A DNA stretch of 64,000 nt from Peptococcaceae bacterium (GCA_017399005.1 JAFQEO010000036.1:1-64000); one strand, 5' to 3'. Numbered from the stretch's first letter, positions 8,317 through 17,169 are shown. Numbers and translations are program-made. The notes: generated by a model not told the origin, from the letters alone.

Positions 8317-8608
8317 AAAGCAGGAGTTCCGACAGAAAGCAGGACTTACGACGTCACTTCTCCTGCTTTTTTGCTGGTTCTCCTGCTTTTTGTGTCAAAA
8401 GTCCTACCCTGCGAAAATTTTTCTGGCTCAACCAGTATCCCTGACACCGGGCAGGACTTTTTTCTGCATTCTTTCTGCGTGTTCTGCTGCGCATTATACA
8501 CCAGCAGACCTCTGCTTTGCAAAGTGGCTTATTCCGGTATTTCATCGCTTATTTCACTACAAATAAGCCATAAAAAGCCGAAATAAGCACCCTGTAAGGC
8601 AAATAAGC
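8317..8608. repeat. Iteron-like array upstream of the rep gene
   Basis: Two repeat families. AAAGCAGGA at 8317 and 8336, with inverted copies (TTCTCCTGCTTTTT) at 8358 and 8378, exactly 20 bp apart. AAATAAGC direct at 8561, 8581 and 8601 (exactly 20 bp apart), with inverted GCTTATT(T/C) at 8527 and 8547 (again 20 bp apart). Twenty-base spacing puts sites on the same helix face, as in iteron origins. This covers part of the 617-base gap between the rep and Hsp70 genes, which holds no supportable gene. Confidence 0.65.
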
Positions 8609-8651
8609 AACGTTTGAGAAAATTTTTTATATCAGCCAGTGCAGCCGGCAG

Positions 8652-8756
8652 AATGTTTATCATGTTTACCATGTTTTTAATGTTTTGCAGTGTTTTACTA
8701 TGTTTTAAATCATGTTTTATGTTTTTATGTTTTATATAATATTAATAATATATAAG
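8652..8756. repeat. AT-rich tract with TGTTT repeats every ~10 bp
   Basis: TGTTT recurs at about 8654, 8664, 8672, 8681, 8691, 8701, 8713, 8719 and 8728, followed by a pure A/T stretch. The helical phasing and AT-richness next to the iterons suggest a DNA-unwinding element or bent DNA. Confidence 0.55.
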
Positions 8757-8826
8757 CATTTGTGGAATCAGCAATAAAAAAATAAGTGCCAACCAGAGTT
8801 GACAGGTATTTTTCTGCTCCAATACA

Positions 8827-8857
8827 AAAACCCCGGCCGGATTTTCTCCAGTCGGGG
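8827..8857 (-). terminator. Terminator of the Hsp70 operon (copy of a repeated 32-bp sequence)
   Basis: CCCCGGCCGG and CCAGTCGGGG form an imperfect stem preceded (on the minus strand, followed) by an A/T tract. The same 32-base sequence recurs at 13151-13182 behind the feo operon. Confidence 0.7.
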
Positions 8858-8886
8858 CTTCTTCAAAGCCTATTTTATTTTCTGCA

Positions 8887-10662
8887 CTACGGTCTGTATT
8901 CACTCATATTCAGGCAGGCACTGGCATACTCCAGATCTTTCATAGCTGCTTTTATTTCATCCAGTTCTCCGTATGTCATTTTTTCCGGTGTTTTTTTGGT
9001 AATCAGCTTTTTCAACCGGCTGCACTCTTCTTTTATCTGTTTCCGCTCTGCTTTCTCCAGCTGTTTTTTCTCTGCCGCCAGGGCCTGTTCCACATTGGTC
9101 AGCAGCATCTGAGCCTCACTGCAAACGGTCATCGCATCCCGGCGAATCTGGTCTTCTGCTGCATACTGTTCGGCATCACGAATGGCCTGTTCAATTTCTT
9201 CATCCGACATTTTGTTGTTGGCGGTAATCGTGATAGACTGTTCTTTCCCGGTGTCTAGATCTTTTGCCGAAACTTTCAGTATCCCGTTTGTATCAATGTC
9301 AAATGTGACCTCAATTTGAGGCACGCCAGCCATTGCCTTTTTAATTCCTTTCAGTTTGAATCTGCCTATCGTTTTATTATCTCTCGCCATAGGCCGTTCC
9401 CCCTGCAGCACATGAATATCGACACTGCTCTGAAACGGTGCTGCAGTGGTAAAAATCTGTGAGTAGTGCACCGGCAGTGTGGAGTTTCGCTCTACCAGAC
9501 GGCTTGCAACCCCACCGACGGTTTCAATAGAAAGACTCAGCGGCGTAACATCCAGAAGCAGAATACCTCCGTCCGAACCTGCCAGCTGCAGACTTCCGCC
9601 CGATAATACCTCACCCTGAATGGCTGCGCCCTGTGCCACACATTCATCCGGGTTAATGGAATGAGAAGGTTCCTTGCCGGTTAACTCCTTCACTTTTTGC
9701 TGTACCGCGGGAATACGGGTGGAACCGCCTACCAGCAACACCTTACCAAGTTCGGAAGCAGCGATTCCTGCATCATTCAGCGCATTCTGAACCGGAATAG
9801 CTGTACGATTCACCAGCTCCCGGGTCAGTTCATTAAATTTTGCTCTTGTTATGGTGCAATCCAGATGTACCGGTCCGTTCTGATTCTGCGAAAGATACGG
9901 CAGCTGCACCGTTGTGCTTTCTGTTACCGACAGTTCTTTCTTGGCCTGTTCCGCTGCCTCACGGATGCGCTGCATTGCAGCAACATCCTTTCGCACATCT
10001 ATCCGCTCTGTGCGCTGAAATTCCCGCACCAGATAATCTGTTACCGCCTGGTCAAAGTCATCGCCGCCCAGATGGTTATCCCCCCCGGTTGCCAGAACTT
10101 CTACCACACCGTCCCCGATTTCGATAATCGAAACATCAAAGGTGCCTCCACCAAGGTCATATACCATAATCTTCTGAGCCGCACCATGATCCAGCCCGTA
10201 CGCCAGCGCTGCGCTGGTCGGTTCATTGATAATGCGCTGCACATTCAGCCCGGCAATTCTGCCTGCATCCTTGGTAGCCTGCCGCTGAATATCGTTAAAA
10301 TAGGCAGGTACTGTAATTACTGCATCGGTCACAGGTTCCCCCAGATATTCCTCTGCACTTTTACGCAAATCGCGCAGAATCATTGCGCTGATCTCCTGTG
10401 CATTATAGGCTTTCCCGTCAATGGAAATTTTCCACTCGGTTCCCATATGCCGTTTTACCGAACTTATGGTTCGTGCACTGTTCACTGCAGCCTGACGGCG
10501 AGCCAGACTGCCTGTCAGCCGTTCCCCGCTGTTTGTGAAAGCGACAACACTTGGCGTAGAGCGTTCACCACGCTCATTTGGAATGATAACAGCTTTACCG
10601 CCTTCCACTACCGCAACCGAACTGTTTGTGGTACCCAGGTCTATCCCTATGATTCTACTCAT
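8887..10662 (-). CDS. Hsp70 (DnaK-like) chaperone, accessory copy
   Basis: A 591-residue Hsp70 with an intact nucleotide-binding domain: [13 protein letters not shown] (phosphate 1), [17 protein letters not shown], the [13 protein letters not shown] loop, and [12 protein letters not shown] (phosphate 2). The substrate-binding domain follows ([17 protein letters not shown] linker region, [17 protein letters not shown]). The helical lid is shorter than in housekeeping DnaK. It is the last gene of an operon with a J-domain protein, a DUF5685 protein and a zinc-ribbon membrane protein, with no grpE and no HrcA/CIRCE site seen. It is therefore most likely a second, dedicated Hsp70 serving the products of this operon rather than the main DnaK. 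The ribosome site is AGAGGA. Confidence 0.9.
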   Translation of the reverse strand: MSRIIGIDLGTTNSSVAVVEGGKAVIIPNERGERSTPSVVAFTNSGERLTGSLARRQAAVNSARTISSVKRHMGTEWKISIDGKAYNAQEISAMILRDLRKSAEEYLGEPVTDAVITVPAYFNDIQRQATKDAGRIAGLNVQRIINEPTSAALAYGLDHGAAQKIMVYDLGGGTFDVSIIEIGDGVVEVLATGGDNHLGGDDFDQAVTDYLVREFQRTERIDVRKDVAAMQRIREAAEQAKKELSVTESTTVQLPYLSQNQNGPVHLDCTITRAKFNELTRELVNRTAIPVQNALNDAGIAASELGKVLLVGGSTRIPAVQQKVKELTGKEPSHSINPDECVAQGAAIQGEVLSGGSLQLAGSDGGILLLDVTPLSLSIETVGGVASRLVERNSTLPVHYSQIFTTAAPFQSSVDIHVLQGERPMARDNKTIGRFKLKGIKKAMAGVPQIEVTFDIDTNGILKVSAKDLDTGKEQSITITANNKMSDEEIEQAIRDAEQYAAEDQIRRDAMTVCSEAQMLLTNVEQALAAEKKQLEKAERKQIKEECSRLKKLITKKTPEKMTYGELDEIKAAMKDLEYASACLNMSEYRP

Positions 10663-10720
10663 CTGTTTTCCTCTTTTCCAGTTATATTTATTCTATTGCT
10701 GTCATATTTTTCTACTGCGT

Positions 10721-11482
10721 CTAAATGTAAAACGAAAACGGCCCGCAGAGATTGCAGCACATATTGGCCGCACAGATTCCCATACACATGCGCTGCATAT
10801 CCGAAGCTCCTGTATTGTGATTACCGGCGTTGCGCTGATAGGTCTGCTGTTGCTGCTGAAACTGGCGAAGCAGCCGCTGGTAGGTCATATTGCCTGGCTC
10901 CATCTGCACCGCCCGCTGTATCTGTTCATATGCCTGTACCGTGTTTCCCTGCCCCCGGTTTGCAACTGCCGCTAAATAATACCACCGGCTATTGCGTTCT
11001 GCACCCGGAATTTGCATCAGTTTCTGAAGCGCCCTCTGATAGCGCTGATAATTGATATCCTGTACAATGGTTCTTACAAACGGGGTATCATTCGGCAGTT
11101 CAGTCACCCGCTGCGACTCCTGCCAGGAGCCGAAACCAAATAAATCTTCAAAAGTAAAGTCTCCGGCAGTTCCATTCTGCCCATAACCGCCATACTGATA
11201 CTGGCCTCCGCCATATCCCTGCTGCCCTGTCTGACTGCTTTGCTGAGAGTAGCCGCCCGATGGACGGTAACCCTGCTGCTGTGCTTTTCGGGCCGCATAT
11301 TTCTCTGGATTCATCAGCATATCATAGGCCTCGTTGATTTCGCCCATTTTTCTGGCTGCACCAGGGTCATCAGGATGCAGATCCGGATGATACAGCTTTG
11401 TTTTCTGCCTGTATGCTTTTTTTATCTCGTCCTGTGTCGCATTCTGTGAAACACCTAATACCTGATGCGGATTTTCAATCAT
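10721..11482 (-). CDS. J-domain co-chaperone with TPR-like C-terminus
   Basis: The 253 residues begin with a classical J-domain (residues 3-65; KLYHPDLHPDD holds the HPD that triggers Hsp70 ATP hydrolysis). A Gly/Gln/Tyr-rich linker (about 70-105) follows, then helical repeats (RNSRWYYLAAVANRGQGN, VQAYEQIQRAVQMEPGN) that look like TPR units. A Cys-rich hydrophobic tail ends the protein (MCMGICAANMCCNLCG). It lacks the zinc fingers of true DnaJ. It sits directly upstream of the Hsp70 gene and overlaps the DUF5685 gene by 8 bases, so it is almost certainly this Hsp70's partner. The Cys-rich tail could bind metal or insert in a membrane; that is a guess. Confidence 0.88.
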   Translation of the reverse strand: MIENPHQVLGVSQNATQDEIKKAYRQKTKLYHPDLHPDDPGAARKMGEINEAYDMLMNPEKYAARKAQQQGYRPSGGYSQQSSQTGQQGYGGGQYQYGGYGQNGTAGDFTFEDLFGFGSWQESQRVTELPNDTPFVRTIVQDINYQRYQRALQKLMQIPGAERNSRWYYLAAVANRGQGNTVQAYEQIQRAVQMEPGNMTYQRLLRQFQQQQQTYQRNAGNHNTGASDMQRMCMGICAANMCCNLCGPFSFYI

Positions 11483-12302
11483 GAAGCACTTCCTCCTGTT
11501 TTGCTGTCATCTGATTATAGGACTGCCATACACCAGAATACAGAATATTGCGAAGCAAAGATATATCCTGTACCAGCGGCAGCCTTTCAAATGCATCGGA
11601 CGCAGGTGCCAGCAGCATCATCAGTACCGGTTTCATATCGGCCGGCTTCATCTCCAGCGCTGCTACCGGATTAGGGAGTCCCTTCCGGCAGTCTTCTTCA
11701 TAATCCAGAACCGCATCCATCATATAAATAAATTTTCCCATACTTTCGCCCAGTACTTTCAGAGACTGCTCCCAGTAATCGTTCTGTACTGCAAGCAGTT
11801 CTCCCAGAAGAACACCGAACAGATTCGCCGCTTTTTCCGGTACCTCCTGTTCCATCTCTTCCAACGCTGCAATCGTATACATGCACTGTTCTATCTGTGC
11901 AACTTCCCGCGGCCATTGCCCCTTTACCTGACCATAGGCTCTCTCCAGCAGGAACTGATACCCCCGACTGGTGAGCTTATGTTCATCCTGCCAGTCATCC
12001 CGGCATTTATGATACATCAGGGCTATTGTCATATCAGCTGTGTAATCAATCATACAGCAGCTTACCACATTATTTCCTTTCCAGAACTGTTTTCCGCAAT
12101 GAATACAATACTGTTCTTCTTCCGGTTCATACAGCGATAACAGCAGCAGCGCAAAAAATGTCATATCGTATGTCACACTGAGCCTGGCAGCAATCCCGTA
12201 GCGCTTTCCCAGCGTCCGGCATAATCCGCAGTATACCGACTGATACCTCTGCTTTTCCTCTTCTGTTAGGCTGTCCATTGCAGGTCTGACATATCCAAAC
12301 AT
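11475..12302 (-). CDS. DUF5685 family protein
   Basis: About 275 residues, starting MFGYVRPAMDSL, the start usual in this clostridial family. Conserved features are YCGLCRTLGKRYG near the N-terminus, a Cys group (CIHCGKQ, then CC), and a helical body with Asp/Glu-rich segments (DAVLDYEEDCRKGLPNP) reminiscent of prenyltransferase-type all-alpha proteins. The function is not established. The start at 12302 is preferred over the ATG at 12311 because GGAGGAG lies 8 bases before it. It is the second gene of the accessory Hsp70 operon. Its conserved link to J-domain/Hsp70 genes suggests it is a client or cofactor of the pair. Confidence 0.8.
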   Translation of the reverse strand: MFGYVRPAMDSLTEEEKQRYQSVYCGLCRTLGKRYGIAARLSVTYDMTFFALLLLSLYEPEEEQYCIHCGKQFWKGNNVVSCCMIDYTADMTIALMYHKCRDDWQDEHKLTSRGYQFLLERAYGQVKGQWPREVAQIEQCMYTIAALEEMEQEVPEKAANLFGVLLGELLAVQNDYWEQSLKVLGESMGKFIYMMDAVLDYEEDCRKGLPNPVAALEMKPADMKPVLMMLLAPASDAFERLPLVQDISLLRNILYSGVWQSYNQMTAKQEEVLHD

Positions 12303-12335
12303 AGCATCCACTCCTCCTGTTGTACGCTGCCCGCC

Positions 12336-12746
12336 TCAACTTTTTCTTATTTTTTTATCACCGCACTTCGGACAGATAACTTCAATTCTGCCCTTTCCTT
12401 TGGGCACCCGAAATGCTGTTTTGCAGTTTTTACATACAAAATACCGATGCGTTTTCCGGTCGTGCCATTTTCGGCTCTGAAGCTTCTTCCACTGCCGCGG
12501 TTTTTCGGTAAGACGCAGATACTGTTCCCGTTCCGCACGGCGTTTTGCCCCGTTTTTTGAATAGCACCGATACATCGATAAACCGATTGGAAGCATAGCC
12601 AGCCATACCAGTTCCGGCAGCATCACCGACATAAAGATCAGTATCAGACTGATAATCGTCAGAAACCTGTTTAACTCATCCTGCCCATATCGCCCTATCA
12701 TCCAGCCTTCCAGTTTTAAACCAAGTTTTTCAAACCAATTGCGCAT
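12336..12746 (-). CDS. Zinc-ribbon membrane protein
   Basis: A 136-residue protein: polar N-terminus, two close membrane helices (about residues 27-60), a basic stretch (KKLQSRKWHDRKTHRY), and a C-terminal zinc ribbon with CKNC and CPKCG pairs. It is the first gene of the accessory Hsp70 operon, with ribosome site GGGAGGA before the ATG. The upstream gap of about 450 bases holds the operon's promoter region and the two terminators of the feo operon; I see no CIRCE element there. The exact role is unknown; a membrane anchor or nucleic-acid/protein-binding ribbon is possible. Confidence 0.75.
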   Translation of the reverse strand: MRNWFEKLGLKLEGWMIGRYGQDELNRFLTIISLILIFMSVMLPELVWLAMLPIGLSMYRCYSKNGAKRRAEREQYLRLTEKPRQWKKLQSRKWHDRKTHRYFVCKNCKTAFRVPKGKGRIEVICPKCGDKKIRKS

Positions 12747-13096
12747 TATAATTCCTCCCGCTTTGTTTTTCTTATTTACTTATTATGTTATAACTTTTCT
12801 TTCTTCCTGTTTTCACTTTTTCAAATCTGTTTAAACACTTTTAAAAATCTGTAAATAGCGCATCCATAATCTAATTCACGCCATCAGGCGCCCGGAAAGT
12901 ATTGAAAAAACAGCAAATGTACCAGATTATTCAGAATATGTAGTCATTTTTTCAGGAAAAAGTAACAGTATTGAAGTCTACGCAGCTTTCTTTACGCTTT
13001 TGTAATTCTGTCTATTGTTTCCGAATATCGTTTTTCGTATAATCAGAAAAACAAATGAATCTATCGATGTTACATCGTGCTCCATACCCTCCTTGC

Positions 13097-13137
13097 AAAC
13101 CGGATTTATACATTCCCTCGTGTATAAATCCGGTTTT
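13097..13137 (-). terminator. Perfect 16-bp hairpin terminator behind feo operon
   Basis: AAACCGGATTTATACA (13097-13112) pairs perfectly with TGTATAAATCCGGTTT (13121-13136). It lies 59 bases beyond the imperfect terminator that follows the feo genes, making a tandem. The rest of the gap 12747-13195 shows no supportable gene; short frames through these hairpins are artefacts. Confidence 0.8.
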
Positions 13138-13150
13138 TCTGTGCACATCA

Positions 13151-13182
13151 AAAAACCCCGGCCGGATTTTCTCCAGTCGGGG
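13151..13182 (-). terminator. Terminator, second copy of the 32-bp repeated sequence
   Basis: Identical over 32 bases to the terminator at 8827-8857. It directly follows the FeoB-associated gene. Confidence 0.7.
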
Positions 13183-13195
13183 TTTGTCAAACGTG

Positions 13196-13345
13196 TTATT
13201 CAATTTTGCCGCATTTACCTTTGGAAGAGCAGCTTCCGCAGCCGCAACTGCAATAGTTGCCAGATTTATACTGTTTGTATTTGCGGTAGATTACCCAGCC
13301 GCTGTACAGCACAATGGCTGCGCCGATAAGAATGGTTGCTTCCAT
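13196..13345 (-). CDS. FeoB-associated Cys-rich membrane protein
   Basis: A 49-residue protein starting MEATILIGAAIVLYSGW: one membrane helix, a basic turn (YRKYKQYKSG), and a Cys-rich tail (NYCSCGCGSCSSKGKCGK). This is the typical build of the small FeoB-associated protein found behind feoB in clostridia. The tail may bind iron or form an Fe-S site that hands iron to or from the FeoB channel; the role is inferred from context and family. AAGGAGGG precedes the ATG, which sits 13 bases after the feoB stop. Confidence 0.88.
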   Translation of the reverse strand: MEATILIGAAIVLYSGWVIYRKYKQYKSGNYCSCGCGSCSSKGKCGKIE

Positions 13346-13358
13346 CTGGATGCCCTCC

Positions 13359-15419
13359 TTACACAAACAGCATACCGATGCGGTATACGATAAAGGTTAC
13401 TACCCATGCCACTGCCAGCTGGAAAATCATTGCCTGAATGGTCCAGCTCCAGCTGCCCGATTCACGTTTGATGGTTGCCAGAGTTGCGGTACATGGTGTA
13501 TACAGCAGGCAGAATGTCATCAATGCGTATGCGTTCACAGCGCCAAAGCCCATGGCAGCCAGAATTGCTACCATGCTGTCCATACCGGCGTCGGAGTTCA
13601 GGTTATTGATGCCAAACAGAACACCGCAGCTGGATACAACAACTTCTTTTGCCGCTAAACCGGAAAGCAGCGCCACTACAATCTGCCAGTAACCCAGACC
13701 GATTGGTGCAAATACCGGTTCCAGAACACTGCCCACGATTGCGCCAAAGCTCTGGCTCATATCGTCTGCCAGACCGCCCGGGCCGCAGTTCAGCAGTACC
13801 CACATCAGAATGGATGCCACAAAGATAACGGTACCGGCTCTTGTTACATAGTCTTTTACTTTTTCCCATACATAGATGGCAATGCTGTACGCATTTGGTG
13901 CTTTGTATTCCGGCAGTTCAATCAGCAGGTTGTTTTTGCTTTCTTTTTTATCCATCAGTTTCAGCACAAATGCGGTAACCAGCGCCACCACAATGCCCAG
14001 AATATACATGGAATATGCAGCAATCATGGCTTTGTCGCCAAAGAACATCTGCGAGAATACTACATAGATTGGCAGACGGGCACTGCAGCTCATAAACGGT
14101 GTAATCAGGATGGTTTTGCGTCTGTCACACGGGTCTTCCAGTGTACGGGATGCCATAACCGCAGGCACGGTACAGCCGAAGCCCAGCAGCATTGGAATAA
14201 ATGCACGGCCGGATAAGCCCAGACGGCCCATAATACCGTCCATTACATAGGCTACGCGAGCCATATAACCGCTGTCTTCCAGGAACGCCAGTGCCAGGAA
14301 CAGAATAAAGATGTTCGGCAGGAAGGTCAGAATGGTGCCTACCCCTGCCACAATCCCGTCAATAATCAGGGAGGTCAGTACATCGTTTACATGTAACGCA
14401 GTCAGAACATTGAGTATTCCGTTAGAACACCACTCGATAGCCGGTTCCACAATGGCACCCTTGATGCCGTCACCGATGGTGAAGGTCAGCGCAAATACCA
14501 GCGCCATAACACCTAAAAAGATTGGCACACCCCAGAACGGATGGGTCAGTACCGCATCCACCTTGTCGGTGCGTTCTTCTTTTTCGCTTTTGTTCATCAC
14601 AACTTCGCTGATGATTTCTTCAATAAAGTCGTATTTCTGGTTAATGATATCTTTTTCGTAGCTTCTATCCAGTACATCAGGCATGTCCACAGGATATTTT
14701 TCCATAATATCCGCATCCCGCTCCAGCAGTTTTAATGCATGCCAGCGGTAGTTTTTCATATCCGGATAGCGTTTTCTCAGTTCATCGCTTACCAGGTCGA
14801 TTTTATCTTCAATCAGGTCACTGTACACCATGGCATATTCGGCGTGATGGTCATGTCTGTGCTGGCTCTGTTCTTCGACATCGTCATGGTCGTGTACCAG
14901 TACTACATTTTCGTTGTCTTCCTCATGATGATGATGCGCCACAGCATGCATTAAAATATCCAGACCGCGTTTTTTGCGAGCCGATACCGGAACCACCGGA
15001 ATCCCCAGCATTTCCGGCAGACGATGCATATCAATTTCCATGCCGCGTTCTTCCACGATATCCATCATGTTCAGCGCCAGAACCACCGGTTTGCCCAGCT
15101 CAATCAGCTGCAGTGTTAAATACAGATTGCGTTCCAGAGCTGATGCATCAGCGATATCGATAATCACATCGGCATCATCGCTCAGAATAAATTCACGGGA
15201 TACTTTTTCCTCCATGGTGTAGGAGGTCAGGCTGTAAATCCCCGGCAGGTCAACCAGTTTAAACTCATGGCCGTGATACTGCATGGAGCCTTCTTTTTTC
15301 TCTACGGTAACCCCCGGCCAGTTTGCCACTTTCAGCCGCGCACCGGTATAGGCGTTAAACAGGGTTGTCTTCCCGCAGTTCGGGTTACCGATAAACCCGA
15401 TATTTACTACATCTTTCAT
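13359..15419 (-). CDS. feoB: Ferrous iron transporter FeoB
   Basis: A 686-residue FeoB: N-terminal G-domain with GNPNCGKTT (G1), DLPGIYSLT (G3) and ALNMMDI (G4), then two Gate membrane halves (GFGCTVPAVMASRTL, and the CTATLATIKRESGS region). It imports Fe2+ across the inner membrane using nucleotide hydrolysis. Residues about 159-196, in the linker between the G-domain and the membrane part, carry an unusual His/Asp/Glu-rich stretch with HHHH, HDHDD and HRHDHH. This insertion may buffer Fe2+ or other metals. feoA overlaps by 4 bases upstream, and the Cys-rich partner follows. Iron-responsive regulation is likely, but I could not find a convincing Fur box. Confidence 0.96.
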   Translation of the reverse strand: MKDVVNIGFIGNPNCGKTTLFNAYTGARLKVANWPGVTVEKKEGSMQYHGHEFKLVDLPGIYSLTSYTMEEKVSREFILSDDADVIIDIADASALERNLYLTLQLIELGKPVVLALNMMDIVEERGMEIDMHRLPEMLGIPVVPVSARKKRGLDILMHAVAHHHHEEDNENVVLVHDHDDVEEQSQHRHDHHAEYAMVYSDLIEDKIDLVSDELRKRYPDMKNYRWHALKLLERDADIMEKYPVDMPDVLDRSYEKDIINQKYDFIEEIISEVVMNKSEKEERTDKVDAVLTHPFWGVPIFLGVMALVFALTFTIGDGIKGAIVEPAIEWCSNGILNVLTALHVNDVLTSLIIDGIVAGVGTILTFLPNIFILFLALAFLEDSGYMARVAYVMDGIMGRLGLSGRAFIPMLLGFGCTVPAVMASRTLEDPCDRRKTILITPFMSCSARLPIYVVFSQMFFGDKAMIAAYSMYILGIVVALVTAFVLKLMDKKESKNNLLIELPEYKAPNAYSIAIYVWEKVKDYVTRAGTVIFVASILMWVLLNCGPGGLADDMSQSFGAIVGSVLEPVFAPIGLGYWQIVVALLSGLAAKEVVVSSCGVLFGINNLNSDAGMDSMVAILAAMGFGAVNAYALMTFCLLYTPCTATLATIKRESGSWSWTIQAMIFQLAVAWVVTFIVYRIGMLFV

Positions 15420-15649
15420 CCCTGTGCCACCTCCTCAATCCGGATACCGGCAGCAATATTCTGCCCTACTGCAAAACGGGTGCCGCGCACTTTTACAATA
15501 ACAGCCCCTCTGTTCTTTTTATTTAATATAGTAACGCTGGTTCCCTCGGTCAGCCCCAGTGCTTCCAGACGGCGCTCCACCGGCAGTTCCAGCCCGCTTA
15601 CTTCCACAACACGATAGGTTTTATGGATATTGCTATCGTTTAAATTCAC
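15416..15649 (-). CDS. feoA: Ferrous iron transport protein A
   Basis: A 77-residue SH3-like FeoA protein (VEVSGLELPVERRLEALG, then LNKKNRGAVIVKVRGTRFAVG). It acts in the cytoplasm as the partner of FeoB. Translation starts at a GTG (15649) with AAGGAGGA 7-8 bases upstream. It is first in the feoA-feoB-small protein operon and overlaps feoB by 4 bases. The upstream 130 bases are AT-rich and hold the promoter; no clear operator was recognised. Confidence 0.92.
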   Translation of the reverse strand: MNLNDSNIHKTYRVVEVSGLELPVERRLEALGLTEGTSVTILNKKNRGAVIVKVRGTRFAVGQNIAAGIRIEEVAQG

Positions 15650-15818
15650 GAACGGTTCCTCCTTGTCCTACTATTACAAATTCAAGTCCGCATATGATTT
15701 TATCATCGTATCCATAATTTTGCAACGCCAATCTTATAGAAAATAGTTATAATCGCATTTTTTTAGCAAAAGATTTTTTCTGTTACCATAGTCTAAGTAT
15801 ATTCACCTGCACACAAAA

Positions 15819-15850
15819 ACGGCTGCCGGTATTTGATTCCCGCCAGCCGT
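15819..15850 (-). terminator. Terminator after the small membrane-protein gene
   Basis: ACGGCTG (15819-15825) pairs with CAGCCGT (15844-15850), with inner pairs between GCCGG and CCGCC, and A/T tracts on both sides. Confidence 0.65.
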
Positions 15851-15870
15851 CTTTTTTCACCCTGTACACA

Positions 15871-16173
15871 TTATTTGCTGAGCCGTTCCAGTTCCTGGAG
15901 CTCCTGATTGCCATTATAAATAAAATAGCGCATATAGCCGCCATGGTCCTGAAATACCACTTCGGCGGTATAAACATGCCGTTCCTTTGGATTATAGCGA
16001 ATCCGAATATCCTGGATATCTTCATCGCCGTAGCCCTGCTCCTGTAAAAGAGAATAGACCTGCCGCTCCATTATCAGACCGGCCAGCGGCGAACCAAACT
16101 GACTCAGCAGCACTACCAGCACCAGCAGTATAATCGTTGCAATGGTACAAACCTGTCTCCAGATATGCGACAT
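15871..16173 (-). CDS. Small membrane-anchored protein of unknown function
   Basis: A 100-residue protein with one N-terminal membrane helix (TIATIILLVLVVLLSQFG, about residues 11-28) and a soluble part that looks alpha/beta (YSLLQEQGYGDEDIQDIRI, YTAEVVFQDHGGYMRYFIYN). The soluble part is of DUF3139 type in shape, which is a weak resemblance only. Expected outside the cell, anchored in the membrane. It lies 36 bases downstream of whiA and may be co-transcribed with it. The start is supported by AGGGA just upstream of the ATG. Confidence 0.65.
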   Translation of the reverse strand: MSHIWRQVCTIATIILLVLVVLLSQFGSPLAGLIMERQVYSLLQEQGYGDEDIQDIRIRYNPKERHVYTAEVVFQDHGGYMRYFIYNGNQELQELERLSK

Positions 16174-16209
16174 GCTATCCCTCCTTTTACAGCGTGATTG
16201 TTTCCGGCG

Positions 16210-17169
16210 TTATTCTTCTTCACCGCCATAGCCTTTGCCGCGCAGTTCATCCGCCAGTTCCTCCAGCTTGCGCATACGATGATTGATACCTGATTTCCCC
16301 AGCGGCGGGTCCATCATGGTACCCAGTTCTTTCAGACTGATTTCCGGATACTCCAGCCGCGCTTCTGCCACAGCACGCAGCCCTTCGTTCAGTTTTTCCA
16401 GCCCGTAATATTTCTGTATAAACTCAATATTTTCTTTCTGACGCACAGCGGCATCAATGGTTTTGTTCATGTTGGCGCTCTCGCAGTTTACCAGACGGTT
16501 TACCTGGTTGCGCACCTCTTTCTGAATCCGGATGTTTTCCAGCTCCAGAAGTGCCTGATGAGCCCCGATGATGTTCAGGAAATCGGCAATCTGTTCACTT
16601 TCTTTCAGATAGACCAGCAGAACATTTTTACGGCTGCTGATTTTTGGATGCAGCCCGAACGTTTCAATCAGTTTCACCAGCGAATCGGCATACTCCTCAC
16701 TGTTGGCCACAATCTCCAGATGGTAGCTGTTCATTGGATCGCTGAGCGAACCGGCACCCAGAAATACACCGCGCAGATAGCTGCGTTTGCAGCATTCTTT
16801 TTTCACCAGTGCATCACTGATTTCCGGATTATACATTAACCCGTCTTTTGTAAGCCCCAGTGTATCCAGCAGTTCCATGACTTTGGGCTGCCCCGGCACA
16901 CGCACCAGATATACATTATTCTTTTTCAGTCTGGTACGGCGCTGTACGGTGATTTCGGTTTCCACCTGAAACAGTTTCTTCAGCCCTTTGAAGGCTTTGC
17001 GGGCCACCGCTGCGTTTTCTGTTACCAGTTCCAGCCCGATGCCTTTGCGGCTTCCGATTAAAATGGTGCCGTCCATACGCACCAGCCCTGCCAGTTCGGC
17101 AATTTCACAGCACTTTTTATCGTGCTCCATATGGGCCAGTTCGTTTTTTATCTCATTGGAAAACGACAT
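16210..17169 (-). CDS. whiA: DNA-binding protein WhiA
   Basis: A 319-residue WhiA: an N-terminal LAGLIDADG-like pair (residues about 1-210; ELAGLVRMDGTILIG, YLRGVFLGAGSLSDP) that has lost nuclease function in this family, and a C-terminal helix-turn-helix (YPEISLKELGTMMDPPLGKSG). In Bacillota it binds DNA and influences cell division and chromosome segregation. It is the third gene of the conserved rapZ-yvcK-whiA cluster, 58 bases after yvcK. The ribosome site is GGGAG, 7 bases before the ATG. Confidence 0.95.
   Translation of the reverse strand: MSFSNEIKNELAHMEHDKKCCEIAELAGLVRMDGTILIGSRKGIGLELVTENAAVARKAFKGLKKLFQVETEITVQRRTRLKKNNVYLVRVPGQPKVMELLDTLGLTKDGLMYNPEISDALVKKECCKRSYLRGVFLGAGSLSDPMNSYHLEIVANSEEYADSLVKLIETFGLHPKISSRKNVLLVYLKESEQIADFLNIIGAHQALLELENIRIQKEVRNQVNRLVNCESANMNKTIDAAVRQKENIEFIQKYYGLEKLNEGLRAVAEARLEYPEISLKELGTMMDPPLGKSGINHRMRKLEELADELRGKGYGGEEE

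Noticed and set aside
8317-8608. CRISPR array
   Set aside because: The repeats are 8-14 bases with 20-bp spacing and mirrored orientation, which fits iterons; there are no 30-base repeats with unique spacers and no cas genes.
12978-13190. Short minus-strand frames between the feo and Hsp70 operons
   Set aside because: They run through the two terminator hairpins; their residues simply translate the stems.
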